From: Lentzea kentuckyensis
GTDB taxonomy: Bacteria; Actinomycetota; Actinomycetes; Mycobacteriales; Pseudonocardiaceae
NCBI RefSeq assembly: GCF_002150765.1
Contig: NZ_MUYM01000020.1
Location: forward strand, 1-47,586
DNA length: 47,586 nucleotides
Direction of reading: 5' to 3'
The translations under genes were made by a program, and so were the position numbers. The notes beneath the pieces are model-generated. The model searched no databases, was not told where the DNA came from, and saw only the letters and a list, made by a program, of their open reading frames with translations. Every line of letters starts with the position of its first letter. Within the stretch, counting starts at the first letter, position 1. Positions 24,499-31,942 of this stretch are shown piece after piece.

Positions 24499-25002
24499 GT
24501 GCAGTTCGGTCGGTACTACGAGGAGTTCGAGGTCGGAGCGATCTACAAGCACTGGCCGGGCAAGACGGTCACGGAGTACGACGACCACCTGTTCTGCCTG
24601 CTCACGATGAATCACCACCCGCTCCACATGGACGTGAACTACGCGGAGAACACGACGGACTTCGGCAAGAACGTCGTCGTCGGCAACTACATCTACTCGT
24701 TGCTGCTGGGCATGTCCGTGCCGGACGTCTCCGGCAAGGCGATCGCCAACCTGGAGATCGAGTCGCTGCGGCACGTGAAGCCGACGTTCCACGGTGACAC
24801 GATCTACGGTGAGACAGAGGTGCTCGACAAGACGCCGTCCAAGTCGAAGGACGACCGGGGCGTGGTCTACGTGGAGACCCGCGGTTACAAGCAGGACGGC
24901 ACGGTCGTGTGCATCTTCCGCCGCAAGGTCATGGTGCCGAAGCAGTCCTACGGTGAGGCCCGCGGCGGCGAGCAGCCGGGGCGCCCTGAACCCAAGGAGT
25001 GA
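24499..25002 (+). CDS. MaoC-family (R)-hydratase
   Basis: 167 aa hot-dog fold from GTG 24499 with TTGGAGG upstream. The start FGRYYEEFEVGAIYKHWPGKTVTEYDD and the hydratase motif LTMNHHPLHMDVNYAENT (D..H pair) are typical, followed by GNYIYSLLLGMSV and LEIESLRHVKPTFHGDTIYGETEVLD. It resembles mesaconyl-CoA or enoyl-CoA hydratases that add water across an acyl-CoA double bond. It could follow the acyl-CoA dehydrogenase and precede the CoA lyase encoded at the left of the window; this pathway link is inference. The next gene starts 1 nt after its stop. Confidence 0.9.
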   Translation: MQFGRYYEEFEVGAIYKHWPGKTVTEYDDHLFCLLTMNHHPLHMDVNYAENTTDFGKNVVVGNYIYSLLLGMSVPDVSGKAIANLEIESLRHVKPTFHGDTIYGETEVLDKTPSKSKDDRGVVYVETRGYKQDGTVVCIFRRKVMVPKQSYGEARGGEQPGRPEPKE

Positions 25003-25003
25003 C

Positions 25004-25999
25004 GTGAGTTCTCTGGATCTGGCACAGCAGCGTCTCAGGGCGTTCGCGGAGGAGGCGGCGGGCATCTCGCCGCTCTACGAACACCTCGCGTCGCGTGCTG
25101 CCGAGGATCCGGAGGTGGCCGATCTGCTGACCGCCGCCGGCGAGGACAACGCCTCGGGCGAACTCCTGCTGGCGGCGGCGCATCGGCTCGTGCAAGCGGA
25201 ACCGTTCCATCAGCTCTCGAACTACTACCCGTCGCTCGGTGGCACTTATGGCGCGGACGAGAGCACCTGGCCGTTGTTCCGCGACTTCCTGCTGGAGCGC
25301 GCCGAACGCGTGCGCAAGCTGGTCAGTTCGCAGGTGATCCAGACGAACGAGGTGCGGCGCGCGGCCCTGCTCTACCCGGCGGTGGCCGCCGCGGCGAAGC
25401 AGGCGGGCGGGCCGATCGGGCTCGTGGAGGCCGCGACCACGGCGGGCCTGCTGCTCGGGCTCGACCAGTACTCGTACCGCTACCAGACCCAGGAGGCCGG
25501 ACAGCTCGTCGCTGGTCCCGCCAAGGCCGCGCTGGGCCTGCACTGCGCGCTGGAGCTCGCGCCGGGAGCGGTGCTGCCGAAGCTGCCCAAGACGGTCAAG
25601 GTGGCCGCGAAGGCGGGCATCGGCGTCGCACCCGCCGACCTGACCGACGAGGACGCCTACGCGTGGCTGGAGGCGTGCGTGTGGGCCGATCAGCCGGAAC
25701 GGCTGCGGCTGTTCGGGGTGGCGTGCGGGGTGCTGCGCAAGAACCCGCCGCGGCTGGTCGCCGGCGATCCGGTCGCGGACCTGGCGAGGGCGGTCGAGCC
25801 GATCGAGGCGCCGCTCGTCGTCATCACGAGCGGGTCCGGGCTCGACCTGGTGCCTGCTTTGTCGGCTTTGGGCAGACCTGCGTGGTGGGCCGCGCACGAG
25901 GGCGGTGAGCTGCGACTCATCCGGGTGCGTGACGCGGAGGTCGAGACGACCACTCTGGCCACCACCGAGGCCCACGGGCAACGTCTCGTTTGGCGTTGA
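25004..25999 (+). CDS. DUF2332 protein (copy 2)
   Basis: 331 aa from GTG, with AAGGAG in the end of maoC as ribosome site; probably co-transcribed with it. Family marks: NYYPSLGGTYGADESTWPLFRDFLLERAERVRKLVSSQVIQTNEVRRAALLYPAV, LVEAATTAGLLLGLDQYSYRY and ACVWADQPERLRLFGVA. Compared with copy 1 the glycine-rich loop after VE is changed (ATTAGLLLGL instead of GASGGLNL), suggesting different chemistry or loss of activity. No known function. Confidence 0.85.
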   Translation: MSSLDLAQQRLRAFAEEAAGISPLYEHLASRAAEDPEVADLLTAAGEDNASGELLLAAAHRLVQAEPFHQLSNYYPSLGGTYGADESTWPLFRDFLLERAERVRKLVSSQVIQTNEVRRAALLYPAVAAAAKQAGGPIGLVEAATTAGLLLGLDQYSYRYQTQEAGQLVAGPAKAALGLHCALELAPGAVLPKLPKTVKVAAKAGIGVAPADLTDEDAYAWLEACVWADQPERLRLFGVACGVLRKNPPRLVAGDPVADLARAVEPIEAPLVVITSGSGLDLVPALSALGRPAWWAAHEGGELRLIRVRDAEVETTTLATTEAHGQRLVWR

Positions 26000-26027
26000 G
26001 CCTCTTCCTCGATCGCGTGAACCCTGA

Positions 26028-26447
26028 TCAGGCCCTGGGCAGGCAGTTCCAGTCGGAAAGCGCTTCCAGCAGACCGTCGGTGGTCGGAAGTGTGGCCAAG
26101 GTCGCACTGTCGGCCCAGGTGACATCCGATGCGTCGTCGCCCGCTCGGAGCACACCCGACGTGACCTGGCATTCGTAGTCGAAGATCAAGAAAACCCCGT
26201 TCGGGGCCGGACGTTCGACGCTGCCGACGAGGCGGCCGACGGTGACGGAGAGTCCCGTCTCCTCGGCGACTTCCCTAGTCACGGCAGCCTCGTCCGTCTC
26301 TTCTGGCTCCACGCGCCCGCCTGGTATCGACCACAGGCCTTCACCTGGAGGATTGGCTCGTCGCACGAGCAGTAGTCGCCCATTCGAGTCATGCACGAGG
26401 GCTCCGACACAACGGATCGTGCGCTCACTGCTCGCCGTCACGATCAC
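26028..26447 (-). CDS. Nudix hydrolase
   Basis: 139 aa from GTG. A full Nudix box is visible: GGRVEPEETDEAAVTREVAEETGL, the GX5EX7REUXEEXGU pattern with all catalytic Glu residues. It hydrolyses a nucleoside diphosphate linked to another group. The sequence around it (CVGALVHDSNGRLLLVRRANPPGEGLWSIPGG) resembles ADP-ribose/8-oxo-dGTP type enzymes; substrate is not defined. It stands alone. Confidence 0.92.
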   Translation of the reverse strand: MIVTASSERTIRCVGALVHDSNGRLLLVRRANPPGEGLWSIPGGRVEPEETDEAAVTREVAEETGLSVTVGRLVGSVERPAPNGVFLIFDYECQVTSGVLRAGDDASDVTWADSATLATLPTTDGLLEALSDWNCLPRA

Positions 26448-26582
26448 GAAGCGTAGTCACCCCGGAACGGCGGTGCAGCTCACTACCCCGGCTGCGGTAC
26501 AAATCTCCCAAGGTGCTGAATCGTGCTGTACAACGGTCACGAACGGCGCCAAACGGGTGCGGACGCGGACGGGGTGGACACC

Positions 26583-26741
26583 GTGAACCTGAAGAAGATC
26601 CTCACTTTCGCCGGCATCGCCTTGCTGCTGTTCTTCCTCATCGCGGAGCCGCAGCAGGCCGCGCAGCTGGTCACCAACATCCTCAACTCACTGCGAACTG
26701 CAGCTGAGGCCCTGATCACCTTCGTGCGACAATTGTTCTAG
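26583..26741 (+). CDS. 52-aa membrane peptide upstream of the PH-domain gene
   Basis: GTG start; sequence VNLKKILTFAGIALLLFFLIAEP followed by an amphipathic helix (AAQLVTNILNSLRTAAEALITFVRQLF). Peptides of this type, one hydrophobic helix then an amphipathic helix, are common in actinobacteria next to PH-domain proteins. It is 64 nt upstream of the next gene on the same strand. Confidence 0.75.
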   Translation: MNLKKILTFAGIALLLFFLIAEPQQAAQLVTNILNSLRTAAEALITFVRQLF

Positions 26742-26805
26742 TTCACCCGGCATTCCGGGAGGGCAGGACAGGGCACTGGCTGGTACCAGAAAGGGCTGGT
26801 AGCGC

Positions 26806-27366
26806 ATGTTCGCACCACGTGATCCGGACGACTACCTGCTGTCGAGCGAGCGTCGGGTCATCCGGGTGCGCAGGCACTGGTCCTATCTGATCTGGGACGT
26901 CCTGGAGGCGGCGGCACTGCTGGCCGGCTTCATGATGATCTCGTACCTGCTGCCGTCGAACGCGGGCGTGATCCAGAACGTCCTGTGGTACGGCGGGCTG
27001 CTCGTGCTGCTGCGGTTGGCCTACTTCATCATCGAGTGGTGGGTCGAGCGCATCGTCGTGACCGACAAGCGGTTCATGCTGACATCGGGCGTCTTCGAGA
27101 CCAAGGTCGCGATGATGCCCATCAGCAAGGTCACCGACCTCACCTACGAGCGCACCGTGGGCGGACGCATGTTCGGCTACGGCACGCTCATCGTGGAGTC
27201 GGCCGGTCAGATCCAGGCGCTGAACCGCCTGGAGTTCCTGCCGGACCCCGAAGAGGTGTACGACGCCATCTCGGAGCTGACCTTCGGCGACAAGAAGGCA
27301 CAGGCGGAGCGGTTCTCGATGATCAAGGCACAGCGGGCTGCGCGCGGGAAGAAGATGGTCCCTTGA
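26806..27366 (+). CDS. PH-domain (bPH2/YdbS-like) membrane protein
   Basis: 186 aa. Two close membrane helices (LIWDVLEAAALLAGFMMISYLL and VLWYGGLLVLLRLAYFIIEWWV) precede a bacterial PH domain, VVTDKRFMLTSGVFETKVAMMPISKVTDLTYERTVGGRMFGYGTLIVESAGQ. In YdbS-like proteins this domain probably binds membrane or protein partners. ATG 26806 with AAAGGG upstream. Its TGA stop (27364-27366) lies inside the conserved end sequence of an IS605-type remnant, so the native C-terminus may have been altered. Confidence 0.85.
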   Translation: MFAPRDPDDYLLSSERRVIRVRRHWSYLIWDVLEAAALLAGFMMISYLLPSNAGVIQNVLWYGGLLVLLRLAYFIIEWWVERIVVTDKRFMLTSGVFETKVAMMPISKVTDLTYERTVGGRMFGYGTLIVESAGQIQALNRLEFLPDPEEVYDAISELTFGDKKAQAERFSMIKAQRAARGKKMVP

Positions 27367-27403
27367 CATCCTCTCCGCCCTAACGGGTGGAGATTCCCTC
27401 CAC
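27362..27403 (-). repeat. Right-end sequence of an IS605/IS1341-type element
   Basis: TTGACATCCTCTCCGCCC (27363-27380), followed by TAACGGGTGGAGATTCC, matches the right-end consensus I recall for many tnpB-only elements (reading in tnpB direction ...CACCCGTTAGGG...GAGGATGTCAA). It contains the hairpin GTGGAG-ATTCC-CTCCAC (27387-27403). Confidence 0.65.
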
Positions 27404-27625
27404 ACCGCTGCGTGTGGAACGTGCGGTGTCCGGGTGGGTTGCCGCTTCGCCGCGCGGTGCCGGCATCGCTGCTGGTCTCACCCGCGCTCCACGGTCGTTG
27501 AAGTCCGCGTGCCCGGCGGCCTTGATGTTCTTGGCGGCGTTGATGTCGCGGTCGTGGGTACTGCCGCACAGACAGGCCCACGACCGGATGTCGAGCGCCA
27601 TCTTGTCGTTGATCCGGCCGCAGCA
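27380..27625 (-). pseudogene. Degraded tnpB 3' end
   Basis: The minus-strand reading CGRINDKMALDIRSWACLCGSTHDRDINAAKNIKAAG is the zinc finger and the third RuvC acidic motif of TnpB, ending with a short tail before the TAG in the right-end sequence. About 80 codons remain; upstream sequence (to ~27745) no longer reads as TnpB and no start is left, so roughly four fifths of the gene is gone. It is distinct from the tnpB at 17.6 kb (finger spacing and tail differ). The 27626-27764 remainder holds nothing else recognisable apart from the hairpin before the PHP gene. Confidence 0.75.
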
Positions 27626-27745
27626 GCCCATCGGCCCGTGCCTGCTGGCGTGCCCAACCCGCAGCCGTGGACATCGCAGAAACGCCTGGCCCAGGGCATT
27701 GCTCGGGCGCTGACCGCAACCCCAGTAGCTGGACCTCACAGGGGA

Positions 27746-27764
27746 GTCGTCCACACTGGACGAC
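27746..27764 (+). promoter_or_regulatory. Hairpin/dyad abutting the PHP-gene start
   Basis: GTCGTCCA-CAC-TGGACGAC is a perfect 8-bp dyad ending one base before the GTG. A CACACT -10-like box (27752-27757) within it is 7 nt from the start codon, so it may be an operator over a leaderless promoter. Confidence 0.4.
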
Positions 27765-28622
27765 GTGGTCATCGATCTGCACACCCATTCGACCGAGTCC
27801 GACGGCACCGACAGCCCTGCCGAACTGGTGAGGGCCGCGGGTCTAGCCGGACTCGACGCGGTGGCGATCACCGACCACGACACCGCCGCCGGATGGGCCG
27901 CTGCCGCTGCGGCACTGCCTCCTGGCCTGCGGCTCGTGCGCGGGGCCGAGCTGTCGTGCGCCTGCCCGGACGGCCGCGGGCGCACGATCACCGTTCATCT
28001 GCTGGCGTACCTCTACGACCCGACGCACGCGGCGTTGATGGCCGAGCAGTCGCGGTTGCGGCTTGAGCGACGGTATCGGCTGGAGAAGATGGCCGAGATG
28101 ATGAAGGCCGACGGGTTCCCGATCGACCCCGCCGACCTGATGTCGCGGCTGCCGTTCGACGCGCCGGCCGGTCGGCCGCACCTGGCGCAGGCGCTGATCC
28201 GCGCCGGGGTCGTCTCGTCCGTCGACGAGGCGTTCGCGACCTACCTGACGGGTGGGCGTTATTACGTGGGGCGGACGGACACGCCCGTCGAGCGCGCGAT
28301 CGAGATGATCGCCGAGGCCGGTGGCGTGACCGTGCTGGCGCACCCGTTCGCTGTTTCCCGCGGTCCGATCGTGACCGCGGACGTCGTGCGTTCGTTGGCC
28401 GAAGCCGGTCTCGGCGGGATCGAGGTGGACCACCCGGACCACGATGCGCCGACGCGGGTGGCGCTGCGGTCGCTGGCCTCCGAGCTGGATCTCATCATCA
28501 CCGGGTCGAGTGACTACCACGGCACGAACAAGACGGTGCGGCTCGGCGCGGAGACGACGGCGCCGGAGATGCTGGATGCTCTGGCCGAACGGGCGACAGG
28601 CGGCAAGATCCTCGTCGGATAG
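27765..28622 (+). CDS. PHP-domain phosphoesterase
   Basis: 285 aa. PHP motifs: MVIDLHTHSTESDGTDSPAELV (HxH), ITDHDTAAGW (DHD), GAELSC, VLAHPFAV and ITGSSDYHG. It belongs to the YciV/TrpH type, which hydrolyses nucleoside 3',5'-bisphosphates or the ends of short oligonucleotides. The start is GTG; no ribosome site is seen but a leaderless box precedes it. The marC-type gene follows 12 nt downstream on the same strand. Confidence 0.92.
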   Translation: MVIDLHTHSTESDGTDSPAELVRAAGLAGLDAVAITDHDTAAGWAAAAAALPPGLRLVRGAELSCACPDGRGRTITVHLLAYLYDPTHAALMAEQSRLRLERRYRLEKMAEMMKADGFPIDPADLMSRLPFDAPAGRPHLAQALIRAGVVSSVDEAFATYLTGGRYYVGRTDTPVERAIEMIAEAGGVTVLAHPFAVSRGPIVTADVVRSLAEAGLGGIEVDHPDHDAPTRVALRSLASELDLIITGSSDYHGTNKTVRLGAETTAPEMLDALAERATGGKILVG

Positions 28623-28634
28623 GGCGGTGTCTTC

Positions 28635-29249
28635 GTGTTCAACCTGCGGCTCTTCATCGAAGCCTCGATCACGCTGCTGGTGATCATGGACCCGCCCGGC
28701 ACCGTGCCGGTGTTCCTCGGGCTGGTCGGCCGCAAGTCGCGGGAAGCCCGCAAACAGGCCGCGCGGCAGGGCGTGCTGGTGTCGTTCCTGGTGATCACGC
28801 TGTTCGCGGTCGCGGGCAACTCGATCCTCGCGTACATGCACATCGGCATTCCCGCCTTGCAGGGCGCGGGAGGTCTGCTGCTGTTGCTGATCGCTTTGGA
28901 CCTGCTGACCGGCAAGGGCGCGACCAACCACCCTGAGGTCGAGGACGTGAACATCGCGCTGGTGCCGCTCGGAACGCCGCTGCTGGCCGGCCCCGGTGCC
29001 ATCGCCGCGACGATCGTGTTCGTGCGGCAGGCGGACGGCGCCGTCGGCTCTTACGTCGCGCTGGCCGCGGCGATCGTGGCCGTGCACCTCGTGCTGCTGG
29101 GGACGCTGCGGTCCGCCGGGCTGCTGATCAAGGTGTTCAAGGAGAGCGGGATCCTGCTGATGGCCAAGATCGCCGGTCTGCTGCTGGCCGCGATCGCCGT
29201 GCAGCTGGTCGCGTCCTCGGTGCAGGGGTTCATCGCTTCGGGGGTCTGA
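28635..29249 (+). CDS. MarC-family integral membrane protein
   Basis: 204 aa, six membrane segments. It has the family phrases VIMDPPGTVPVFLGL near the N-terminus and NIALVPLGTPLLAGPGAIAATIVF, two equivalent half-repeats with conserved Pro-Gly turns. The family is of unknown function; the old link to multiple antibiotic resistance was not upheld. GTG start with AGGGCGG upstream. Probably co-transcribed with the PHP gene. Confidence 0.92.
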   Translation: MFNLRLFIEASITLLVIMDPPGTVPVFLGLVGRKSREARKQAARQGVLVSFLVITLFAVAGNSILAYMHIGIPALQGAGGLLLLLIALDLLTGKGATNHPEVEDVNIALVPLGTPLLAGPGAIAATIVFVRQADGAVGSYVALAAAIVAVHLVLLGTLRSAGLLIKVFKESGILLMAKIAGLLLAAIAVQLVASSVQGFIASGV

Positions 29250-29262
29250 CGATTCCGCGGGG

Positions 29263-29574
29263 TCAGCGCTCGATGTGCGCTGAGTCGCCGTCGATGATGA
29301 TCGGGCGCTCGATCAGGCTCGGGTTGGCGACCATGTGCGCGATCCACTTGGCGCGGTCGTGTTCGAGCTCGCTGGGGTAGGCGGGCTCCTTCTTGCGCGC
29401 GATCTCCCAGGGCTCCTGGTTGAGGAGCTTGAGGACGTGGTCGAGCTCCTGGGCCGTTGGGGCGTCATCGAGGTAGCGGCGTTCGGTGTACTCGATGTTG
29501 TTGTCGTCGAGGCGTTGCTTCGCGGCGCGGCTCTTCGAGCAGCGGGGGTTGTGCCAGATCTCCATGCCGTTCAT
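29263..29574 (-). CDS. ArsC/Spx/YffB-type thioredoxin-fold protein
   Basis: 103 aa. It starts MNGMEIWHNPRCSKSRAAKQRLDDNNIEYTERRYLDD, the arsenate-reductase-like fold with a single active-site Cys (NPRCSKSR), then PWEIARKKEPAY and PIIIDGDSAHIER. The usual catalytic ARSC RP..ID phrase (ERPIIID) is kept. It is likely a glutathione/mycothiol-independent reductase or an arsenate-reductase relative; true arsenate activity is unproved. Convergent with marC (13 nt gap); a CTGAC/GTCAG hairpin lies in the gap. Confidence 0.88.
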   Translation of the reverse strand: MNGMEIWHNPRCSKSRAAKQRLDDNNIEYTERRYLDDAPTAQELDHVLKLLNQEPWEIARKKEPAYPSELEHDRAKWIAHMVANPSLIERPIIIDGDSAHIER

Positions 29575-29607
29575 TTTCTGTCAGGGTGCCTCGGTAGCGT
29601 TGGGTGG

Positions 29608-30447
29608 GTGGAACAACTCGGCTTCGACTTCGGCACTGCGGCACCGCGTCGGCTCGTGCGCGTCACGCCCGCGAAGCTCGCCACGTGGACGGACTGCCCG
29701 CGCCGCTTCCGCATGACGTATCTCGATCGGCCGTCGCCGCCGCGGGGTGGGGCCTGGGCGCACAACACGTTGGGTGCGGTGGTGCACAACGCGTTGAAGG
29801 CGCTGTTCGATCTGCCGGCTGAGCGGCGTACACCGGAGCAGGCGGTGGCGTTGGTGAATCGGCAGTGGAAGTCGGACGGGTTCCGGGATGTGGATCAGGC
29901 CGCTGTCTACCGGGAGCGGGCTGGCCGGTGGGTGCACGACTACGTGTCTTCGCTGGATGTCGCGTTCGAGCCGTTGGGGGTTGAGCGGTGGGTTTCCTCG
30001 CCTACCGAGCGGATTGTTGCAGAGGGGCGGGTCGACCGGATCGATTACCGGGATGGGGAACTGGTGATCGTCGACTACAAGACCGGACGGCATGTGCTGA
30101 CTTCCGACGATGCTCGGGGGTCGCAGGCTTTGGCGTTGTACGCGGTGGCTGCTCGGCGGACGTTGCGGAAGCCTTGCCGGCGGGTGGAGTTGCATCATCT
30201 GCCGTCTGGGACTGTGGCTGAGTGGGAGCATTCCGAGGAGTCGTTGGGGCGGCATGTTCGGCGGGCTGAGGAAGCTGCAGATGAGATTGATTTGGCTTCT
30301 GAGACTTTGAAGGCTGGTGGGGATCGGGAGGTTTTGTTCCCTCCTGTGGTGGGGCGGCAGTGTCAGTGGTGCGATTTTCGGCGTAGCTGTGTTGAGGGGC
30401 AGGAGGCTGTGCCGTCGATTGAGCCCTGGTCGTTGTTGGCTCCGTAG
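29608..30447 (+). CDS. RecB-like PD-(D/E)XK nuclease with Fe-S-type cysteines
   Basis: 279 aa from GTG 29608, 7 nt after TAGCGT. Nuclease motifs: GAVVHNAL (motif I His), AEGRVDRID (Asp), LVIVDYKTG (DxK). Four Cys are arranged as C30 near the start and C252-x2-C255-x5-C261 near the end (QCQWCDFRRSC), the arrangement of the 4Fe-4S staple in AddB and Cas4 nucleases. It is a stand-alone domain, as in Rv2119-type actinobacterial proteins, probably acting in DNA repair. Codons in its last third shift toward G/T-ending. Confidence 0.88.
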   Translation: MEQLGFDFGTAAPRRLVRVTPAKLATWTDCPRRFRMTYLDRPSPPRGGAWAHNTLGAVVHNALKALFDLPAERRTPEQAVALVNRQWKSDGFRDVDQAAVYRERAGRWVHDYVSSLDVAFEPLGVERWVSSPTERIVAEGRVDRIDYRDGELVIVDYKTGRHVLTSDDARGSQALALYAVAARRTLRKPCRRVELHHLPSGTVAEWEHSEESLGRHVRRAEEAADEIDLASETLKAGGDREVLFPPVVGRQCQWCDFRRSCVEGQEAVPSIEPWSLLAP

Positions 30448-30891
30448 GCCGGGTCACGTTCCGAGTCGCGGCCGGGCGGGTGGTCACCTCGTGCGCGGCG
30501 AGTGCTGAGGCACGACTCGTGCCGGAGCCCCCAGGCCCCGGCAAAGTCGTTTCTGCTGGTGGGCGTCTGCAAGTACTACCAACTCTTGATCAAATCGCCG
30601 CCAACTACACCCAACATGGTCGTCAATTACCGAACATGGCTGAGCCGGGCGCTGGGATCGACGAGGCCAGTTGGTAGTAGCAAAGTGCTTGTTGATGTTG
30701 GGTTGGTGGTACTTGCACACGCCATTGGCAGCCAGGTGGGTGGCCTGACGGGACTTTGCCGGGGCCGTGGGTCCGGACGGGACCCCACCCGGAGCGCATG
30801 CGAAGAGCACAAGCAGCTCGGCTGCGCCTTCGCCATCGGCTTGATGGGGCGTGGTCGCCCCTTGTGTTGGGGTGCCCGTAGGGTGGTTTGG
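30448..30891. other. 444-bp gene-free, highly structured stretch
   Basis: No credible gene. It holds a palindrome GGCACGA-C-TCGTGCC (30509-30523) and the foldback element listed separately. Beyond that are a stem near 30767-30791 (GTGGGTCC facing GGGACCCCAC) and GGGGCG-TGGT-CGCCCC followed by TTGTGTT (30846-30868), which could stop transcription. The central part is less GC-rich than the surroundings. Confidence 0.6.
30522..30778. repeat. Foldback (MITE-like) element or long structured RNA
   Basis: Nested inverted repeats share one axis. The outer arms are 15 bp and perfect (30534-30548 GGCCCCGGCAAAGTC against 30752-30766). The inner arms are 22 bp with 20 matches (30562-30583 against 30702-30723). 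Weaker pairing continues outward to 30522/30778 and inward toward the axis near 30640. No gene fits inside, and no clear target-site duplication was found. Confidence 0.65.
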
Positions 30892-31194
30892 GTGGACGTG
30901 AAAGTTGCTGAGCGGCCGTCGCGGACCTTTGGAATCCTGCGCGCTGTGAGTGGGGTGCTCGCGGTGGGGCTGGTGTTGCTCGCCTTGGGGAACATTGGCG
31001 TCCAGTTTTATGCGAACTCTCGTGACTTGCCCGGTCCGGGCGCTTTGTCCGTTGTTGCGCACGTTGTGGCTGCCGTGTTGGTGGCTGGCGGGCAGGTTGT
31101 GGCTGACCGGTATGCGGACTGGCGCGCTCCGGTGGCTTCGCTTGGGGTGTTGGCGGTTGCCGGGGCCACCTTGTGGACCTTTTGGTGGGCTTAG
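30892..31194 (+). CDS. Small 100-aa membrane protein
   Basis: GTG start 7 nt after TAGGGT, so probably leaderless. Three hydrophobic segments: LRAVSGVLAVGLVLLALGNIG, ALSVVAHVVAAVLVAGGQVVA and VASLGVLAVAGATLWTFWWA. The first loop reads YANSRDLPGPG. No family recognised. It overlaps the convergent response-regulator gene by 4 nt at the stops. Confidence 0.65.
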   Translation: MDVKVAERPSRTFGILRAVSGVLAVGLVLLALGNIGVQFYANSRDLPGPGALSVVAHVVAAVLVAGGQVVADRYADWRAPVASLGVLAVAGATLWTFWWA

Positions 31195-31835
31195 GCGGTT
31201 GCCGCGTCGCTTCTGATCAGGCCGTTGCGTAGGGCCGCCATCAGGGCTTGGGAGCGGTTGGAGGCTCCCAGCTTGTCGTAGAGGCGGGAGACGTAGGTCT
31301 TGGCCGTTGAGGGCGAGACGTACAGGGTTCGGGCTATCGCTGGGATTGACACGCCTTCGCGTAGGAGGGCCAGCACTTCGCGTTCGCGGGGGCTCAGGGC
31401 CAGGCGGGCGGTGGTGGACTGGCGGCGGGCCATGGCTGTGGCCAGGCCTGCTGCCGTGAAGGACGAGGCGGCTACTGCTGCGTGGCGGATGGCGCAGATG
31501 ATTTCTTCGATTGGGGCCGTTTTGCCCACGAAGGCCGAGGCGCCGGTTTCCAGGGCTCGGAACAGGACGTCGTCTTCGCCTTGGGCGGTCAGGACCACTA
31601 TGCCGAGGGTTGGGTAGCGGTCGCGCAGGTCGCGGGCCAGTTTCAGGCCGTCTCCGTCGGGGAGGCCTACTGCCACGGTGACCACGTCCGGGGTGTGGGT
31701 GGCGATTACGTCGGGGGCTTGGGCCGCTGTGCTCGCCTCCGCGACTACCTCCAGGTCGGGGTTCGCGGCGGCGAGCGTCGTCAGGCCGAAGCGGGTGAGC
31801 GTGTGTCCGTCGACTACGACAACTCGGATCGCCAT
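31191..31835 (-). CDS. NarL-type response regulator lacking the phospho-acceptor Asp
   Basis: 214 aa from ATG with AAGGAGAGGGG upstream. The receiver domain keeps the Thr (VVLTAQG) and Lys (VGKTAP) of the switch. However, the phosphorylated Asp is replaced by Ala (A55 in DVVTVAVGLPDGDG) and the second acidic pocket residue by Gly (VVVDGHT). The C-terminal LuxR-type HTH is intact (LSPREREVLALLREGVSIPAIARTLYVSPSTAKTYVSRLYDKL). No kinase gene is nearby. It is thus an aspartate-less regulator expected to work without phosphorylation; the adjacent Tad locus is the likely target. Confidence 0.9.
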   Translation of the reverse strand: MAIRVVVVDGHTLTRFGLTTLAAANPDLEVVAEASTAAQAPDVIATHTPDVVTVAVGLPDGDGLKLARDLRDRYPTLGIVVLTAQGEDDVLFRALETGASAFVGKTAPIEEIICAIRHAAVAASSFTAAGLATAMARRQSTTARLALSPREREVLALLREGVSIPAIARTLYVSPSTAKTYVSRLYDKLGASNRSQALMAALRNGLIRSDAATA

Positions 31836-31865
31836 GAGCTGTCCCCTCTCCTTGAAGGTTCAACT

Positions 31866-31885
31866 CGCATGTCGTTCCACATGTC
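31866..31885 (-). promoter_or_regulatory. Direct repeats upstream of the response-regulator gene
   Basis: CGCATGTC (31866-31873) and CACATGTC (31878-31885) repeat with a 12-bp period 31-50 nt before the start. CATGTCGTTC here resembles CATGTCGGTC in the flp/tadV intergenic region, so they may be binding sites of the same regulator. Confidence 0.35.
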
Positions 31886-31942
31886 TCGGTTGGTTACACC
31901 GAAGGGGCTAATAGAGTCGTTGGACCTTGTTACGCAGGGTCA

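Noticed and set aside
30502..30891. Upstream extension of the small membrane protein gene into the foldback region
   Set aside because: The extra 130 codons come from the inverted repeats and lack a start signal; a leaderless box precedes the GTG at 30892.
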